Below, one piece after another: positions 50,128-59,842 of a stretch of DNA of 64,000 nt (within the stretch, counting starts at the first letter, position 1; each line of letters begins with the position of its first letter). The notes under the pieces are model-generated. The model saw nothing but the letters and a program-made list of their open reading frames with translations, did no database searches and was not told where the DNA came from. The stretch comes from Thermoplasmatota archaeon (GTDB lineage: Archaea > Thermoplasmatota > Thermoplasmata > UBA10834). The stretch lies in assembly GCA_018818785.1 (NCBI GenBank), contig JAHIRF010000007.1:23711-87710 (forward strand), in the 5' to 3' direction. The position numbers and the translations under genes were made by a program.

Positions 50128-52104
50128 TTACTTGGATTTCCTTTTCTTTTTGGTGGAGCGTCCGAAGTGGAGCACTGACGCGGTCGGTTCGATCGACTCC
50201 TCGACCGTCCTTGCCCTGCGCTCCTTCCTCTTAGCGATTGGGTTGGCATCCGCACCAGGCTCCGATGGGAGCGCCGGCTTCTCCGGGATCTTGCCCGTCC
50301 CGACGTATACGTTGTGTGTCCCTGAACGCTTGAAGTGCAAATGATTGGTCTTCATGAGCAACGCGATGGGCAGCACCAACTGCTCGCTCGTGAGGTTGGT
50401 GTCCTTCATGATCCTCTCGAGGGTCGCGCCCTTCTCGGATGAGGATGCGACGTTCAATATCCCCTTTATCGCAGCGTTGATGTCCAGCTTGTCCTGGCCT
50501 CCGCCTATCACCAGCTGCGTCCTCTGCTCGACTATCGATGACAGGAACTCCTTGGACCTCTTCTCGAAGCTCGCAGGGTCCTGGCTCAGTATGGACCTCA
50601 GGTACGAGGTGTCTAGACCCATCTGTTCCCAGCCACGTATCTGGTCCAGACACATGCCCGTGTAGAACTCCCTCTGCAGGCCCTCCTTCGCGACCTTGCT
50701 GTGCGGTTTGATGGCCAACGCCTTCTGATAGTTCAGCACCGCATCGTCGCTGCGCCCGAGCTTGACGCCAGTCTTCGCAAGGTTGACGAATGCGTCGAAG
50801 TTCTTCGGGTCGAGTGCGACGGCCCTGTTGAAGCACACGAGGGCCTCCTCAGGCCAGTCGAGACTGGTGAATACGACGCCTTTGTTGTTCCATGCATATG
50901 AGTTCCTCGGGTCTGCCTGGATCGACCTGTCGAACGCGCTGAGTGCGAGCGCGCGCTTGCCCTCGAACGCGTACATGTTGCCCAGATGGCACCAGGTAGT
51001 GCTGTCCTCTGGGTCGATCTCCAACGCGATGTCGTAGTTCGATTTCGCTTTCGAGTACTCTTTCATGTGATAGAGCACGTCGCCCTTCATGTTCCATGGA
51101 AGTGAGAACTTGTGGCTCACTCCGGCCGCAGACGCCTCCCTGACGCTTGCATCGGCCTGGACGAGCGCTCCGGGATAGTCACCCGTGTGTACCATATGGT
51201 TCGCCCTGCGCAGCTTGGACCAGATGGACAGATATTCCTTCTCACGCCACAGGTACATGACCAGCGGCAGGAAGGAGAACACGATCCCGATCAGCGCGAG
51301 TGCGCGGTCGTACGGCTCGTACCCTCCTGACGAGAGTATGCCTGCCTGTTCGTGGAACGCAAGCAGGAAGATCGTCATGGCGCCCATGACCCATGCGCCA
51401 AGGTAACCGTCTCTCGTCTTGATGAATTGGAGAGATATCAATGCGAACGACATGCCGAAAGCGAGCAACACCAGGTTGAGCCCGGTGAAAGGATAATCGC
51501 CTGGAGCGCTCCTTGCGACGTCGAATGCTTCGTGCACAGGCATAAGGACCAACAATACGAGGGCGAAGCCGTACACTGCGAGCCAGACGCTGTCCCTGTT
51601 GGATATCGACTTCATGCCCATGATCATCATCACGAAGCCGCCGAGGGCGAGCACGCTCAACATGACCGCCCACCCACCTATGTCTGAGCCCATGCCAGCG
51701 AGTCCGATGAGATTGATGACGACCAGTATGAGGCCGAGGTACCAAAGGATCGGCTTCGGGATGGGGAGCTTGATGGTTCCTTCCTCTGTGGGCGCTTTAC
51801 CAGTGGTGAGGAAGAGCATCGCTACGCCCATGAGGACGAAGAAACCTGCGACGGTGAACACATATGTGTTGTACACCTCCCAGTTGCCGTACCAAATCTC
51901 CTGGCTCATGAAGAACTCGATCGATGAACCTATGACGACGGCTGCGTACAGCATCAGGAGGTACAGTCTCGGGCCGCCCAGGACAGGCATGAACGGTCGG
52001 ACCGATTCGGAGTGCGAGCCCAGTGGCCTGAGCAGCGTTGCGAGTGATATCGCATCGTTCGGTCGCTTATCATCATCTGCGGGTATTGCGGATGCTTCAG
52101 CCAT
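50128..52104 (-). CDS. Polytopic membrane protein with TPR domain
   Basis: A 658-residue protein of unknown function with a clear layout. The first 285 residues contain about eight or nine hydrophobic helices. A cytoplasmic TPR array spans about 300-480; repeats with DPEDSTTWCHLGNMYAFEG, DPRNSYAWNNKGVVF and DPKNFDAFVNLAKTGVKLG are recognisable. The last 130 residues include a winged-helix-like segment (LERIMKDTNLTSEQLVLPIALLMKTNHLHF) and a basic Lys/Arg tail. It overlaps the upstream surface-protein gene by eight bases and is probably cotranscribed with it. A scaffold for envelope assembly is a guess. Confidence 0.85.
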   Translation of the reverse strand: MAEASAIPADDDKRPNDAISLATLLRPLGSHSESVRPFMPVLGGPRLYLLMLYAAVVIGSSIEFFMSQEIWYGNWEVYNTYVFTVAGFFVLMGVAMLFLTTGKAPTEEGTIKLPIPKPILWYLGLILVVINLIGLAGMGSDIGGWAVMLSVLALGGFVMMIMGMKSISNRDSVWLAVYGFALVLLVLMPVHEAFDVARSAPGDYPFTGLNLVLLAFGMSFALISLQFIKTRDGYLGAWVMGAMTIFLLAFHEQAGILSSGGYEPYDRALALIGIVFSFLPLVMYLWREKEYLSIWSKLRRANHMVHTGDYPGALVQADASVREASAAGVSHKFSLPWNMKGDVLYHMKEYSKAKSNYDIALEIDPEDSTTWCHLGNMYAFEGKRALALSAFDRSIQADPRNSYAWNNKGVVFTSLDWPEEALVCFNRAVALDPKNFDAFVNLAKTGVKLGRSDDAVLNYQKALAIKPHSKVAKEGLQREFYTGMCLDQIRGWEQMGLDTSYLRSILSQDPASFEKRSKEFLSSIVEQRTQLVIGGGQDKLDINAAIKGILNVASSSEKGATLERIMKDTNLTSEQLVLPIALLMKTNHLHFKRSGTHNVYVGTGKIPEKPALPSEPGADANPIAKRKERRARTVEESIEPTASVLHFGRSTKKKRKSK

Positions 52105-54538
52105 GTTTGCTCCCTTCTGCTTCCCTTCTGCCCTTTCGGCGCGCGCCTCTAGTGCGCCTAATGAACAAGAACATAATTGGTACTATCGCTAACGGTGCTA
52201 ATATCTCCCCGAACTCTGGGATAGGTATCTGGCCCTGGTTTATCTCTCCGGGCGTGGGCACCGTCCAGGCCCATGTATCGTACTCGTTGTCGGGGGTGCC
52301 AGTACGGCTATAGGAACGAGCGTTCCAGATAGGTATGGCCACCGAATCGATGATAACACCATCGTCATCGTAAAGCGTGAACACCTGCAACTTGTATAGC
52401 GAGATCAATGGAGTCACATAGAACCCGCCGGATGGAATCCATACATTTGGAAATGTGAAAATGAGCGTGGTCCCGCTGTATAGCGTCCAGCCGCCTATGT
52501 TGATAGGCACCGGTCCCGTGTTGTACAGTTCGACCCAATCGTTGGTGATGGAAGGTTGAGTCGAATATAGTTCATTTATCAGAATCCCGCCGAACGCTCT
52601 CGTGCCGAGCGAGGCGCGTGTGGATACCATCGAGGAAACAACGTCCTGAGCGCCTTGCCAATCACTAGACATGAATGTGATGGAATACATCGCATCCGAC
52701 TCGAGGCCTAGCATAGAGAAGGATGCACTGACCTCGATGCAATAATGATCCAAAGCCGCGTCCACAGGTCCCAGCCAGACCCATCCGCTTTCGGAATAGG
52801 AGTATGCTGATGCGTTCAGTATGCGGCTGCTCTTTCCGATCATAGTGACAGCTATCTCCGAGCCTCCGATGTAGAACCCGGTCGATGCGTTCTTGTCAAT
52901 ATCTATGAATATGAATGCAGAATCTGAACCAAACTTTGGTTGATGTGCAGTGGTGTTGGGCAGTTCTCCGCTTGGAACTTCAGCGGTCTCCCAGCGTTCG
53001 ATCGCACCAGGCATGCCCGCGCCGCCCAGCATCCTGCCATCGACGGACATGAAGAACGATGCGAGCTCGGAATTCGTGGAGACCTTGACAGATGAGATAT
53101 CGACATCCTGTTTGTTCGTCTGGTTCATCCCATCCAGCGTGACATCATCCGAAGGGTCGATGCAAGGCAACCTCATCTCCCAGTCACCGAAGGCTCCGTC
53201 GATCGATACATCAAACGGTGCCGCACCGACATATGATACGAGGGAATCCGTCTGATACGATTCGATGTTGATGGTCGAGTTCCTATCCAGTATCAGCGAG
53301 TTCGCAGATGAAAGGCCGATCCCGATCGAATCGCCCCATGCCTCCTGAGGCATCGTCACGGCGATCTCCAAAGAGACCGTCCTTCCCCTGCCGATGTCCA
53401 TCCCACGGTCGAAGGTGACGTTAGGGCCTTCGCCCGTCGCGAAGACATCCTTGCCCGAGAGCACGGATATCTCCGAGACTTCCGCGTCGCCCATGAGCTC
53501 GAAATTCATGCCCATCAGCCTCACGGAAGAACCCTTGTTCGTTATCGAGATCGTGAGCATGCGTTCGTCGGTCAGACCGGATGTCACTTGAGGAGCCTTA
53601 TGGAACTGCATTATCTGGAGAGCTGGTCCGCTGGATGCGAAATTGGCGTCGGACCAATCATCCGGCATATCCGTGTGCCTGGTGCATAATGCGAACACGG
53701 AACTTGGGTCGGTCATCACGTCGGTGCTAAGTTCCAGCTCACCACCCTTGAAAGCGATGAGCGGTCTGGACATCAGCTCGAAGCCTGCGTAATCGTCCCG
53801 GTCTGCGCGCTCGTCAAATATGTATGTCGATTGGAGCTCTGCTACACCGTCCCATCCGACGATCGCCACCATCGCATCTGCGCCGATGCCGTGCACAGAA
53901 TAGCCTGTCGACGAAAGGCCATCCACATCCATGAGGAAGAAGTATCCGTCCGCACCCTGGTCCGCACCGTTGAGTATCGTACCAGATGTTGACAGGTAGA
54001 AGTATGTCCTCTGAGAGTCGGCCTTCACGGCGTACTCAGCTATCGCGACGTCGGGGTTCTCTGAGCTAGGGACATCGTCGTACACGGATGCCTTTAGCCA
54101 ATCCATGAAGTAACCGTCGATCTCTATCTCAGATGGTGGGAACGTGTATACCAGCGCGTAAGGTATGGATAGCATCACCAGGACCAGGAACGAGACTATA
54201 AGCAGCTTCTTCTTCGGAGAGCCCGATGGATGCCTGAGCTCCCTGGACCCCATCGACAGGCGGAAACCGTTCACCGCACCTGCGCCGTTCACGAAACCGT
54301 CGGTCAACCCGTCCGCCTTTCCGTTCGTGAGGCCTGTGTAACGTCCGTTTCTGTTGCCGTTCGTCAGGCCGTTGGTGAGACCGTTCGTGAGTCCGTTTGT
54401 GCGACCTTGACCGTTGGTCTTGCCGACTTGATGAGTGTGATCATGGCTCCCGCTGGAGCCGTTGGTGAATCCCCTTGCGACGAGACGCGTTGGGGAAATC
54501 GCGCGCCCACCTCTACCATCGCTCTTGCGCACCGTCAA
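52097..54538 (-). CDS. Surface protein with TNG repeats, lamin-tail domain and PEF-CTERM-like anchor
   Basis: This 813-residue protein starts with a low-complexity cytoplasmic segment (about 40-85) of repeated G-[LRYV]-TNG units. A membrane helix follows at about 113-132. The long outer part (about 135-650) contains beta-sandwich domains resembling DOMON-like or exported metabolic domains. A lamin-tail domain spans about 650-765 (INELYSTQPS, DWVELYNTG). The end, IPIPEFGEILAPLAIV plus a hydrophobic helix and RRTRGARRKGRR, matches a PEF-CTERM archaeosortase signal. The start is TTG 54538, seven bases after AAGGAG. It overlaps the TPR membrane gene. Probably surface-anchored and modified. Confidence 0.82.
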   Translation of the reverse strand: MTVRKSDGRGGRAISPTRLVARGFTNGSSGSHDHTHQVGKTNGQGRTNGLTNGLTNGLTNGNRNGRYTGLTNGKADGLTDGFVNGAGAVNGFRLSMGSRELRHPSGSPKKKLLIVSFLVLVMLSIPYALVYTFPPSEIEIDGYFMDWLKASVYDDVPSSENPDVAIAEYAVKADSQRTYFYLSTSGTILNGADQGADGYFFLMDVDGLSSTGYSVHGIGADAMVAIVGWDGVAELQSTYIFDERADRDDYAGFELMSRPLIAFKGGELELSTDVMTDPSSVFALCTRHTDMPDDWSDANFASSGPALQIMQFHKAPQVTSGLTDERMLTISITNKGSSVRLMGMNFELMGDAEVSEISVLSGKDVFATGEGPNVTFDRGMDIGRGRTVSLEIAVTMPQEAWGDSIGIGLSSANSLILDRNSTINIESYQTDSLVSYVGAAPFDVSIDGAFGDWEMRLPCIDPSDDVTLDGMNQTNKQDVDISSVKVSTNSELASFFMSVDGRMLGGAGMPGAIERWETAEVPSGELPNTTAHQPKFGSDSAFIFIDIDKNASTGFYIGGSEIAVTMIGKSSRILNASAYSYSESGWVWLGPVDAALDHYCIEVSASFSMLGLESDAMYSITFMSSDWQGAQDVVSSMVSTRASLGTRAFGGILINELYSTQPSITNDWVELYNTGPVPINIGGWTLYSGTTLIFTFPNVWIPSGGFYVTPLISLYKLQVFTLYDDDGVIIDSVAIPIWNARSYSRTGTPDNEYDTWAWTVPTPGEINQGQIPIPEFGEILAPLAIVPIMFLFIRRTRGARRKGRREAEGSKHG
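54261..54420 (-). repeat. Short tandem repeats encoding TNG-rich segment
   Basis: The DNA in this part of the surface-protein gene consists of short units related to GGCCTGACGAACGGC on the minus strand, repeated about ten times with drift. Each encodes a G-x-T-N-G pentamer. The regularity suggests growth by slippage and may vary between strains. Confidence 0.7.
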
Positions 54539-54863
54539 TCATCTCTCCTTGCGCAAGGGCGTTTCCGCCATCCATACGGTGCGAACAACCTCTGTTCCCC
54601 CCAAAAGGTACAAATGCAACCGTCGAACGACTTTATGCCCTATACTTAGCGCCGTGATGCTATTGTCAATCATTGGAACTAGATTATAATATGCTTTCGC
54701 CTCCGAGCGGCATCTGGGTGGGTTGATTGGCAGCGGTCCTACGGGTTCGGGCAAATCAGTCCATCGGAAAGGGTCATCCTGTCGATGCGGAAGGCTGGAA
54801 CAAGAATCAATGAAACAGAAGCAGGTAAGAGGTTTTTCGTGGTCACGGATCGTCATTCCTCGA
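54539..54863. other. Intergenic region between two minus-strand envelope genes
   Basis: About 325 bases without a gene. The minus strand has a TATA-like GCATATTATAATC at about 54682-54694, which would give a leader of about 120 bases for the surface-protein gene. AAGGAG precedes its TTG start. Nothing else is recognised. Confidence 0.4.
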
Positions 54864-55391
54864 TCAGTCCGAGATGGACCATTCATCGAAGGACAACACG
54901 TCGTTGTTGATGACCAGTTTCGTTTCGAGCCCGATTATGTCGCCTATGTCATACTCCGCGGAAAGGTTCGTCGCAGAGGACACGGTCAGACTGAACAGTC
55001 CGTGGCTCACGTGGATGTAACCGTTATGCGCACCAACACAGGGCACATAGAACGAAGTCCCTTGGTCTGTGTCCGTCCATTTATCGCTCATGTACATGAA
55101 ATACAGAACCGTGTCATAGATCGTGATCGACGATGAAATGACATCTGTGTCAATCAGGTACATGTCCACGATCCTGTCGTTCACGGACATGGTATCGCCC
55201 AATTCCCATCCATCAGGCATTTCTAGGTACTGATTGTATGTCACGCTGCTGGTCGGGTTCTCAAGGTCGTCGAACAGTTTCGTGAAGCCGCCTGCACTCC
55301 TCATCCCGCCGGCCGCTATCAATACGACCGCGACCATCAAGGTGGCTGCCACAACTAGCACCACCATTATCGTGAGGATCTTCTTCTCCAT
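54864..55391 (-). CDS. Hypothetical exported or membrane-anchored protein
   Basis: I do not recognise this 175-residue protein. A basic start (MEKKI) and a hydrophobic helix (about 6-28) form a signal anchor or signal peptide. The remaining 145 residues are strand-rich and acidic, with many Asp, Ser, Thr and Tyr (IDTDVISSSITIYD, YMSDKWTDTDQGTSFYV), typical of secreted archaeal beta-sandwich proteins. One Cys is present and no lipobox. It lies between the surface protein and a zinc-ribbon membrane protein on the same strand. Several AT-rich TATA candidates lie upstream near 55495-55525. Confidence 0.65.
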   Translation of the reverse strand: MEKKILTIMVVLVVAATLMVAVVLIAAGGMRSAGGFTKLFDDLENPTSSVTYNQYLEMPDGWELGDTMSVNDRIVDMYLIDTDVISSSITIYDTVLYFMYMSDKWTDTDQGTSFYVPCVGAHNGYIHVSHGLFSLTVSSATNLSAEYDIGDIIGLETKLVINNDVLSFDEWSISD

Positions 55392-55889
55392 TTATTGCAC
55401 ACTCCTCGTTCATTTCTCAGCTTCCGCGGAAGGGAGAGACTTGGTGCCGACATCATTGTCCAGCGCACGCTGGTCCATCCCTTCTGCTCGGCGTCTTATT
55501 AATCGAGTTATTGGTATATAATTATTTGGTCAGTTTTATAGATAATACTGGCTCCCCGACCACCGCGTGTTATGCGCGTATGCGCGCGCATACGAAGAGA
55601 ACTTCATGAAAATAATAAAGGTCCAAGCGGCGCCCATCACGCCGCCGTTTGGCACATGGGCAACGCTTCCCCACCACACCATCCGAAAGAGCTGCTCCCA
55701 ATCACGTGCTAAAACCCGAACCGATGCTATCGTATTTCAAGCATTGTGCATTTGGTTTAAAAGAGGGGCGTTCACATGGTACGAATATCGGCAAGGACCA
55801 CGAACATTGTACGATAATCGTATCGAAATGAGGCATGGGATTGGAGAAGGGTTAAAAGGTTTCGATGAAAGGATTTTCTGGTGATCCGT
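55392..55889. other. Intergenic region with palindromes, no gene found
   Basis: About 500 bases. AT-rich TATA-like sequence at 55495-55550 probably serves the exported protein on the minus strand. A perfect 16-base palindrome GTATGCGCGCGCATAC lies at 55578-55593, and TACGAT-A-ATCGTA at 55810-55822. An open frame on the plus strand between about 55567 and 55884 has no start signal or family features and is not accepted as a gene. Confidence 0.5.
55578..55593. repeat. Perfect 16-base palindrome
   Basis: GTATGCGC is followed directly by its reverse complement GCGCATAC. An extra TATGCGC directly precedes it, so one half-site appears three times. It is intergenic and could be an operator or a cruciform site. 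Confidence 0.55.
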
Positions 55890-56741
55890 TCAATCACAGG
55901 ATGCCTCAGCCGATTGCTTCATGCCCATGAACAAGAGCAGGACGCCCACGATCAACGTGATCAAGAACCCGCCCGCGACCGCGCCTTTCGAATCCTGCAG
56001 GGCAGAGTTGATCGGGTCCCACATGACCATGACGATCAGCGCGAATATTGCGAACAGGAATATCGAGAGCATCATGCTGGGCATGATGCTTGGCAACTCC
56101 TTCCCGCCCGAGATCGCCTTCTTGATCAGCATGAACGCGAGTATCCCTACGAACAACAATACGACAGGTATTGCGATGAACAGTCCGAGGTTGTCCTCGA
56201 TCGGTGGCATCCATCCCCAGTACCAGTCGATCATGAGAGCGACCTGAGCGCCTATGATACCCAGGATGATCAGTGCGATGCCGATCACACGGAAGTCCAT
56301 GATGCTCGCCGGAAGGTCCGCCATGAGAGGCACATGATCCTTCGGCTTCGCCTTGGGCTTGGTCTTCGGCTTCGCCGCGGGCGTCGGTTTTGGCTTCGCC
56401 TTGACCGCAGCCTTCATCGGGACGGGTTCATCTTCAGAGATATCCTCCTTGAAGACCTGCTTCTCCTCGACCTCGATGACCTCTTCGATCTCCTCTTCTT
56501 CGAACTCCGCACCGCATTTTGGACAGCTAGTGACCGAGAGACCTACAGCCGCGCCGCAAACGGGGCATGCGACTTCCTCATCAACCTCATCGACAGCTTC
56601 GGAATGTGCCGCAGCTGCACTGACCGGTTCTTCCTCAGAGTCATCGAATTCGGCACCACAGTGCGGACACGATGGTACTTCGAGACCCACATTCTTCCCG
56701 CAAACGGGGCATGCTACCTCTTCCTCATTCTTCTTAGCCAA
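55890..56741 (-). CDS. Membrane protein with tandem N-terminal zinc ribbons
   Basis: A 283-residue protein. Two almost identical zinc ribbons sit at the N-terminus: CPVCGKNVGLEVPSCPHCG (about 10-28) and CPVCGAAVGLSVTSCPKCG (about 58-76). An acidic stretch and a Lys-Pro-rich linker (about 105-135) follow, and then four hydrophobic helices (about 150-170, 182-205, 222-245, 255-275). The ribbons may bind nucleic acid or partner proteins. I favour a TTG start at 56741 seven bases after GAGGTG; a GTG three codons upstream is possible. A minus-strand TATA-like CTATTTAAACG is at about 56797-56807. Confidence 0.72.
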   Translation of the reverse strand: MAKKNEEEVACPVCGKNVGLEVPSCPHCGAEFDDSEEEPVSAAAAHSEAVDEVDEEVACPVCGAAVGLSVTSCPKCGAEFEEEEIEEVIEVEEKQVFKEDISEDEPVPMKAAVKAKPKPTPAAKPKTKPKAKPKDHVPLMADLPASIMDFRVIGIALIILGIIGAQVALMIDWYWGWMPPIEDNLGLFIAIPVVLLFVGILAFMLIKKAISGGKELPSIMPSMMLSIFLFAIFALIVMVMWDPINSALQDSKGAVAGGFLITLIVGVLLLFMGMKQSAEASCD

Positions 56742-56934
56742 TAAAGTCACCTCACGAGGGGTTCGATTGGGACAGGTTGGAACTATCGGTTTCTTCGTTT
56801 AAATAGGTTCCGTTAAAATGTACTGGCTCGCGACAAGCCAGATATCCGAATGATCCATCGCAGACATACTGGCGGCAATTCATGACAAACAGATATATGC
56901 AGGTAGTCATTTCCCAAAAAGAGGCTGACGGACT

Positions 56935-57795
56935 TTGCAGGATAACGGTGACATGCTCAACCGCCTCGTCGCATTCATCGAGACGGATAACGGCCAGAGG
57001 ATCTCGGTCGTGACCTTCTCAGTGCTTGCTACTCTGATACTTCTGACGATGCCAGGGACCATGGCCGCGATAATATTCGGTATGCCGCTGATATTCTTCG
57101 TCCCTGGATTCGCGGTCACCCGCATATTCTTCTGGAAAGGCACATCGATCGAGGAGAAGTTCGCTCTCAGCCTGGGACTGAGCATAATAGTAGTGATCAT
57201 CCTCGCACTGATCCTGGTGCTCACACCCATATCATTGTATTCGAGCAGCACGCAGGGGTCCTTGGTAGTATTCACGATCGGTGCGGTCGCAGTTGAGATG
57301 CTCAAGAACCGCAAGGGCGTGAAGAGCGAGAAGCCCGGGGTCCTTACGAGAGTTGAGAAGACCGAGCCGTTCAAGCTTGACAAGGTCGTCGCGGTGATGA
57401 TCGCGACCGCACTGGTGGTTTCCGGCATATGCCTCGCGCTGATCATCACGGCGGAGTATCCTTCACGCACATACTTCGCGATGACCGAGGATGGCAGCGC
57501 GAACATCAACAGCACGAGGGAGCTAGGATCGACGATAACATTGACGATCGAGATGCACAATGGAGAGGATGGCACGATGGGTTTCTACCTCGAGACCTAC
57601 GGCCATAACATAAGCGATGAGAAACACACCTGGTACAATTGGACCATGCCTGAAGGGGACACTCGGGAAGTGGATGTGTCATTCTTGCTCGATCAACCAG
57701 GGGTCGTCCGACTCGATTTCAGCCTCTATATCCAGCCGATAGGGAAGGACGCTTACCTCTACGGGAACCTTCATATCTGGCTCTTGGTGGAATGA
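56935..57795 (+). CDS. DUF1616-type membrane protein
   Basis: A 286-residue membrane protein of the DUF1616 group, common in archaeal envelopes. Four hydrophobic helices (about 25-45, 48-60, 75-100, 105-125) and a fifth (about 150-172) are followed by an outer beta-rich domain of about 110 residues with several sequons (NST, NIS, NWT). The function is unknown; related proteins are found near surface-layer and glycosylation genes. A TATA-like AGATATATGC at about 56891-56900 precedes a TTG start at 56935; ATG 56953 is the alternative. It converges with the FtsX-like permease gene, with four bases between stops. Confidence 0.8.
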   Translation: MQDNGDMLNRLVAFIETDNGQRISVVTFSVLATLILLTMPGTMAAIIFGMPLIFFVPGFAVTRIFFWKGTSIEEKFALSLGLSIIVVIILALILVLTPISLYSSSTQGSLVVFTIGAVAVEMLKNRKGVKSEKPGVLTRVEKTEPFKLDKVVAVMIATALVVSGICLALIITAEYPSRTYFAMTEDGSANINSTRELGSTITLTIEMHNGEDGTMGFYLETYGHNISDEKHTWYNWTMPEGDTREVDVSFLLDQPGVVRLDFSLYIQPIGKDAYLYGNLHIWLLVE

Positions 57796-57799
57796 AGTG

Positions 57800-59842
57800 T
57801 CATTCACGCAACAGAGTATCGATATCGATCGATGAGATATTTTCCTGTGAAAGGTCCCTTATCGATGAGATCGCTGTCTCACGGACGGCCATCTCTGCGG
57901 ATACAAGCGCGCTGACGAGGCTGATGGATATGGCTCCGGCGAGTATCATCATGATCGGTCCGAGGCTGATGTCGAAATCCAGCGAATGACCGAAGACGAC
58001 GAACACCCCCGAACGGACGAGTGCGATCGCACATGCGATCCCGGCGACGAGGCCGATCGCAGCACCCATCAGACCTCGCATGAACGCCTGGGAGAAGACC
58101 AGCTTCCTGGTCGCTGACGCTGACGCGCCGATCGCTTTTATGATGCCGAGCCTCCGACGTCCTTCGTGCACCTCCTTGCTGAACACGGAGACTATCGCCA
58201 ATGTCGCGAGCAAACCGGATATCGCACCCAGCGCGAAGAGGGCGACTGCGACATTGCCCTGGGATATCTTTGCTGCCTGATAGATCGGTATGGAACCCGC
58301 GGACGACAGTGAGTTAGAGCCGCCGTACCGGATCACCAACCGCACGATGTCAGAATCGTCCACGAACCATGGCTGCACCTCGAGGGACATCGAGAAGTCA
58401 CCGACCTGTACGACATGTGTTCCTGGCGAGAGCGAATCCAATATGAACGATACGCTCCTGCTCTGCGCGGAATCGAGAGGGATCGAGATGACACGTTCCA
58501 AGCTCCCGTCAACGAACACCTCCAGTTCGTAGACTCCGGTCAGGATACCGAGATTGTCCACCATCGCGCTCCCGTATGATTCCTCGGATTCCTTGATGCT
58601 CAGAGGAGATAAGGAGAACGCGCTCACGACGGGCAGGAATTCATCAGGGTACACGGAAGGATCCAGCACTTGGATCGTGCTCGGTCTCCGCACGACATCG
58701 TATGATCCGTAGTCCGTCCCAGTCATATCGACGACGAGCGTGAATTCACCGACAGCATCTGCGAGCAACTCCGAGACGCCCTCATCATCAGTCGCGTTGG
58801 TCGAAGGAGTAGGTGTTGGTATCGTGATGATGGCGTCTTGTACAGGTGCACCATCGTAGGTGTATACCTTGACGGAGAATGTCGAGCCATCCATAACGGA
58901 ACCCGGGCTTTCCATCACGATGTAAGGTTCGACGACATCCACACTTGAGTTCAACGAGACCGGGAAGTCGCCTCCGATGGACATCTCGATCTCATGAGCC
59001 CCTATGGAAGAGAATGATAGTGCATGAGAGACGGCCTCGGTCGAATATGGGTCAATGGATACCGAGATCTGCCATGCTGAGACACCATCGACAGATAAGT
59101 CGATCGAGATCGATCCTTCCGAGCCGCCCCAGTTCCTCACGCTCGCGGATACCGTTATCGACTCGCCGATGACGACCTCGCTCTTGGAGATGTGCATGTC
59201 AAAGAGTGCGAACCTCGCGCTCTCCGGCGATAGTAGTCCCGAGAGCCATGCGGGCTCGTTCGTCGACAAGCGAATGATCGACGCCATGTCCTCCGGAGTG
59301 TCGGAGAGATATCTAGCGACACTGAGCGGCACCAGGAGCTCATCGTCCAGGGGAGAGCCGGATGAGAAGGAGTCCGATATCCTCACGAGGTCCATCTTCG
59401 AGTTGTAACTGCCGACGAGAACGATCGTCGCTGGAAGGTCGAAGCCCATCCTCGACAGGAGTCGATCACCTATGAGCGCATCAGGCACGGAGCCATCGCT
59501 CAGCCCTGAGAGCACCTGATCGTCTATCGCGGGACCCACCGACGATATCCTCTCGAAGTCGACGCCGCGGACCACGAACGTATCGCTGTCCCATTCCGAG
59601 AACGCGAACACCTCGGGGCTCACACCCGTGATGTTATCCAATGAATCGAGGATAGTCACCAGATCCATCTCGACTCTGCTCGAGAAGATCGTAGGCGCGT
59701 CCGAAGATGTCACCACGAATCCTTCGTTCGCGGCGAAGGCGGAGGGTGCTGAGCTGAGGCCTATCAGCACGGAGATGGTCGCAGTGAAGACCATCACCGA
59801 GAGGGCGATCACGACCACGACCCTCTGACGGATGAGCAACAT
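57800..59842 (-). CDS. FtsX-like permease with large extracytoplasmic domain
   Basis: This 680-residue protein has one N-terminal helix (about 8-30), then about 460 residues outside the membrane, and a C-terminal FtsX domain (about 550-670) with three helices (GNVAVALFALGAISGLLATL; AFMRGLMGAAIGLVAGIACAI; IMMILAGAISISLVSAL). The outer part has repeated beta-sandwich segments, including a CARDB-like unit (VIGESITVSASVRNWG). The GIIKAIGAS motif before the second helix is typical. It starts at ATG 59842, sharing one base with the stop of the other permease (TGATG). It should pair with it, but no ATPase is encoded nearby. Confidence 0.87.
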   Translation of the reverse strand: MLLIRQRVVVVIALSVMVFTATISVLIGLSSAPSAFAANEGFVVTSSDAPTIFSSRVEMDLVTILDSLDNITGVSPEVFAFSEWDSDTFVVRGVDFERISSVGPAIDDQVLSGLSDGSVPDALIGDRLLSRMGFDLPATIVLVGSYNSKMDLVRISDSFSSGSPLDDELLVPLSVARYLSDTPEDMASIIRLSTNEPAWLSGLLSPESARFALFDMHISKSEVVIGESITVSASVRNWGGSEGSISIDLSVDGVSAWQISVSIDPYSTEAVSHALSFSSIGAHEIEMSIGGDFPVSLNSSVDVVEPYIVMESPGSVMDGSTFSVKVYTYDGAPVQDAIITIPTPTPSTNATDDEGVSELLADAVGEFTLVVDMTGTDYGSYDVVRRPSTIQVLDPSVYPDEFLPVVSAFSLSPLSIKESEESYGSAMVDNLGILTGVYELEVFVDGSLERVISIPLDSAQSRSVSFILDSLSPGTHVVQVGDFSMSLEVQPWFVDDSDIVRLVIRYGGSNSLSSAGSIPIYQAAKISQGNVAVALFALGAISGLLATLAIVSVFSKEVHEGRRRLGIIKAIGASASATRKLVFSQAFMRGLMGAAIGLVAGIACAIALVRSGVFVVFGHSLDFDISLGPIMMILAGAISISLVSALVSAEMAVRETAISSIRDLSQENISSIDIDTLLRE

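Noticed and set aside
55567-55884. Open frame in the intergenic region before the zinc-ribbon membrane protein
   Set aside because: It has no Shine-Dalgarno, odd composition and no family features, and it covers the palindromes.
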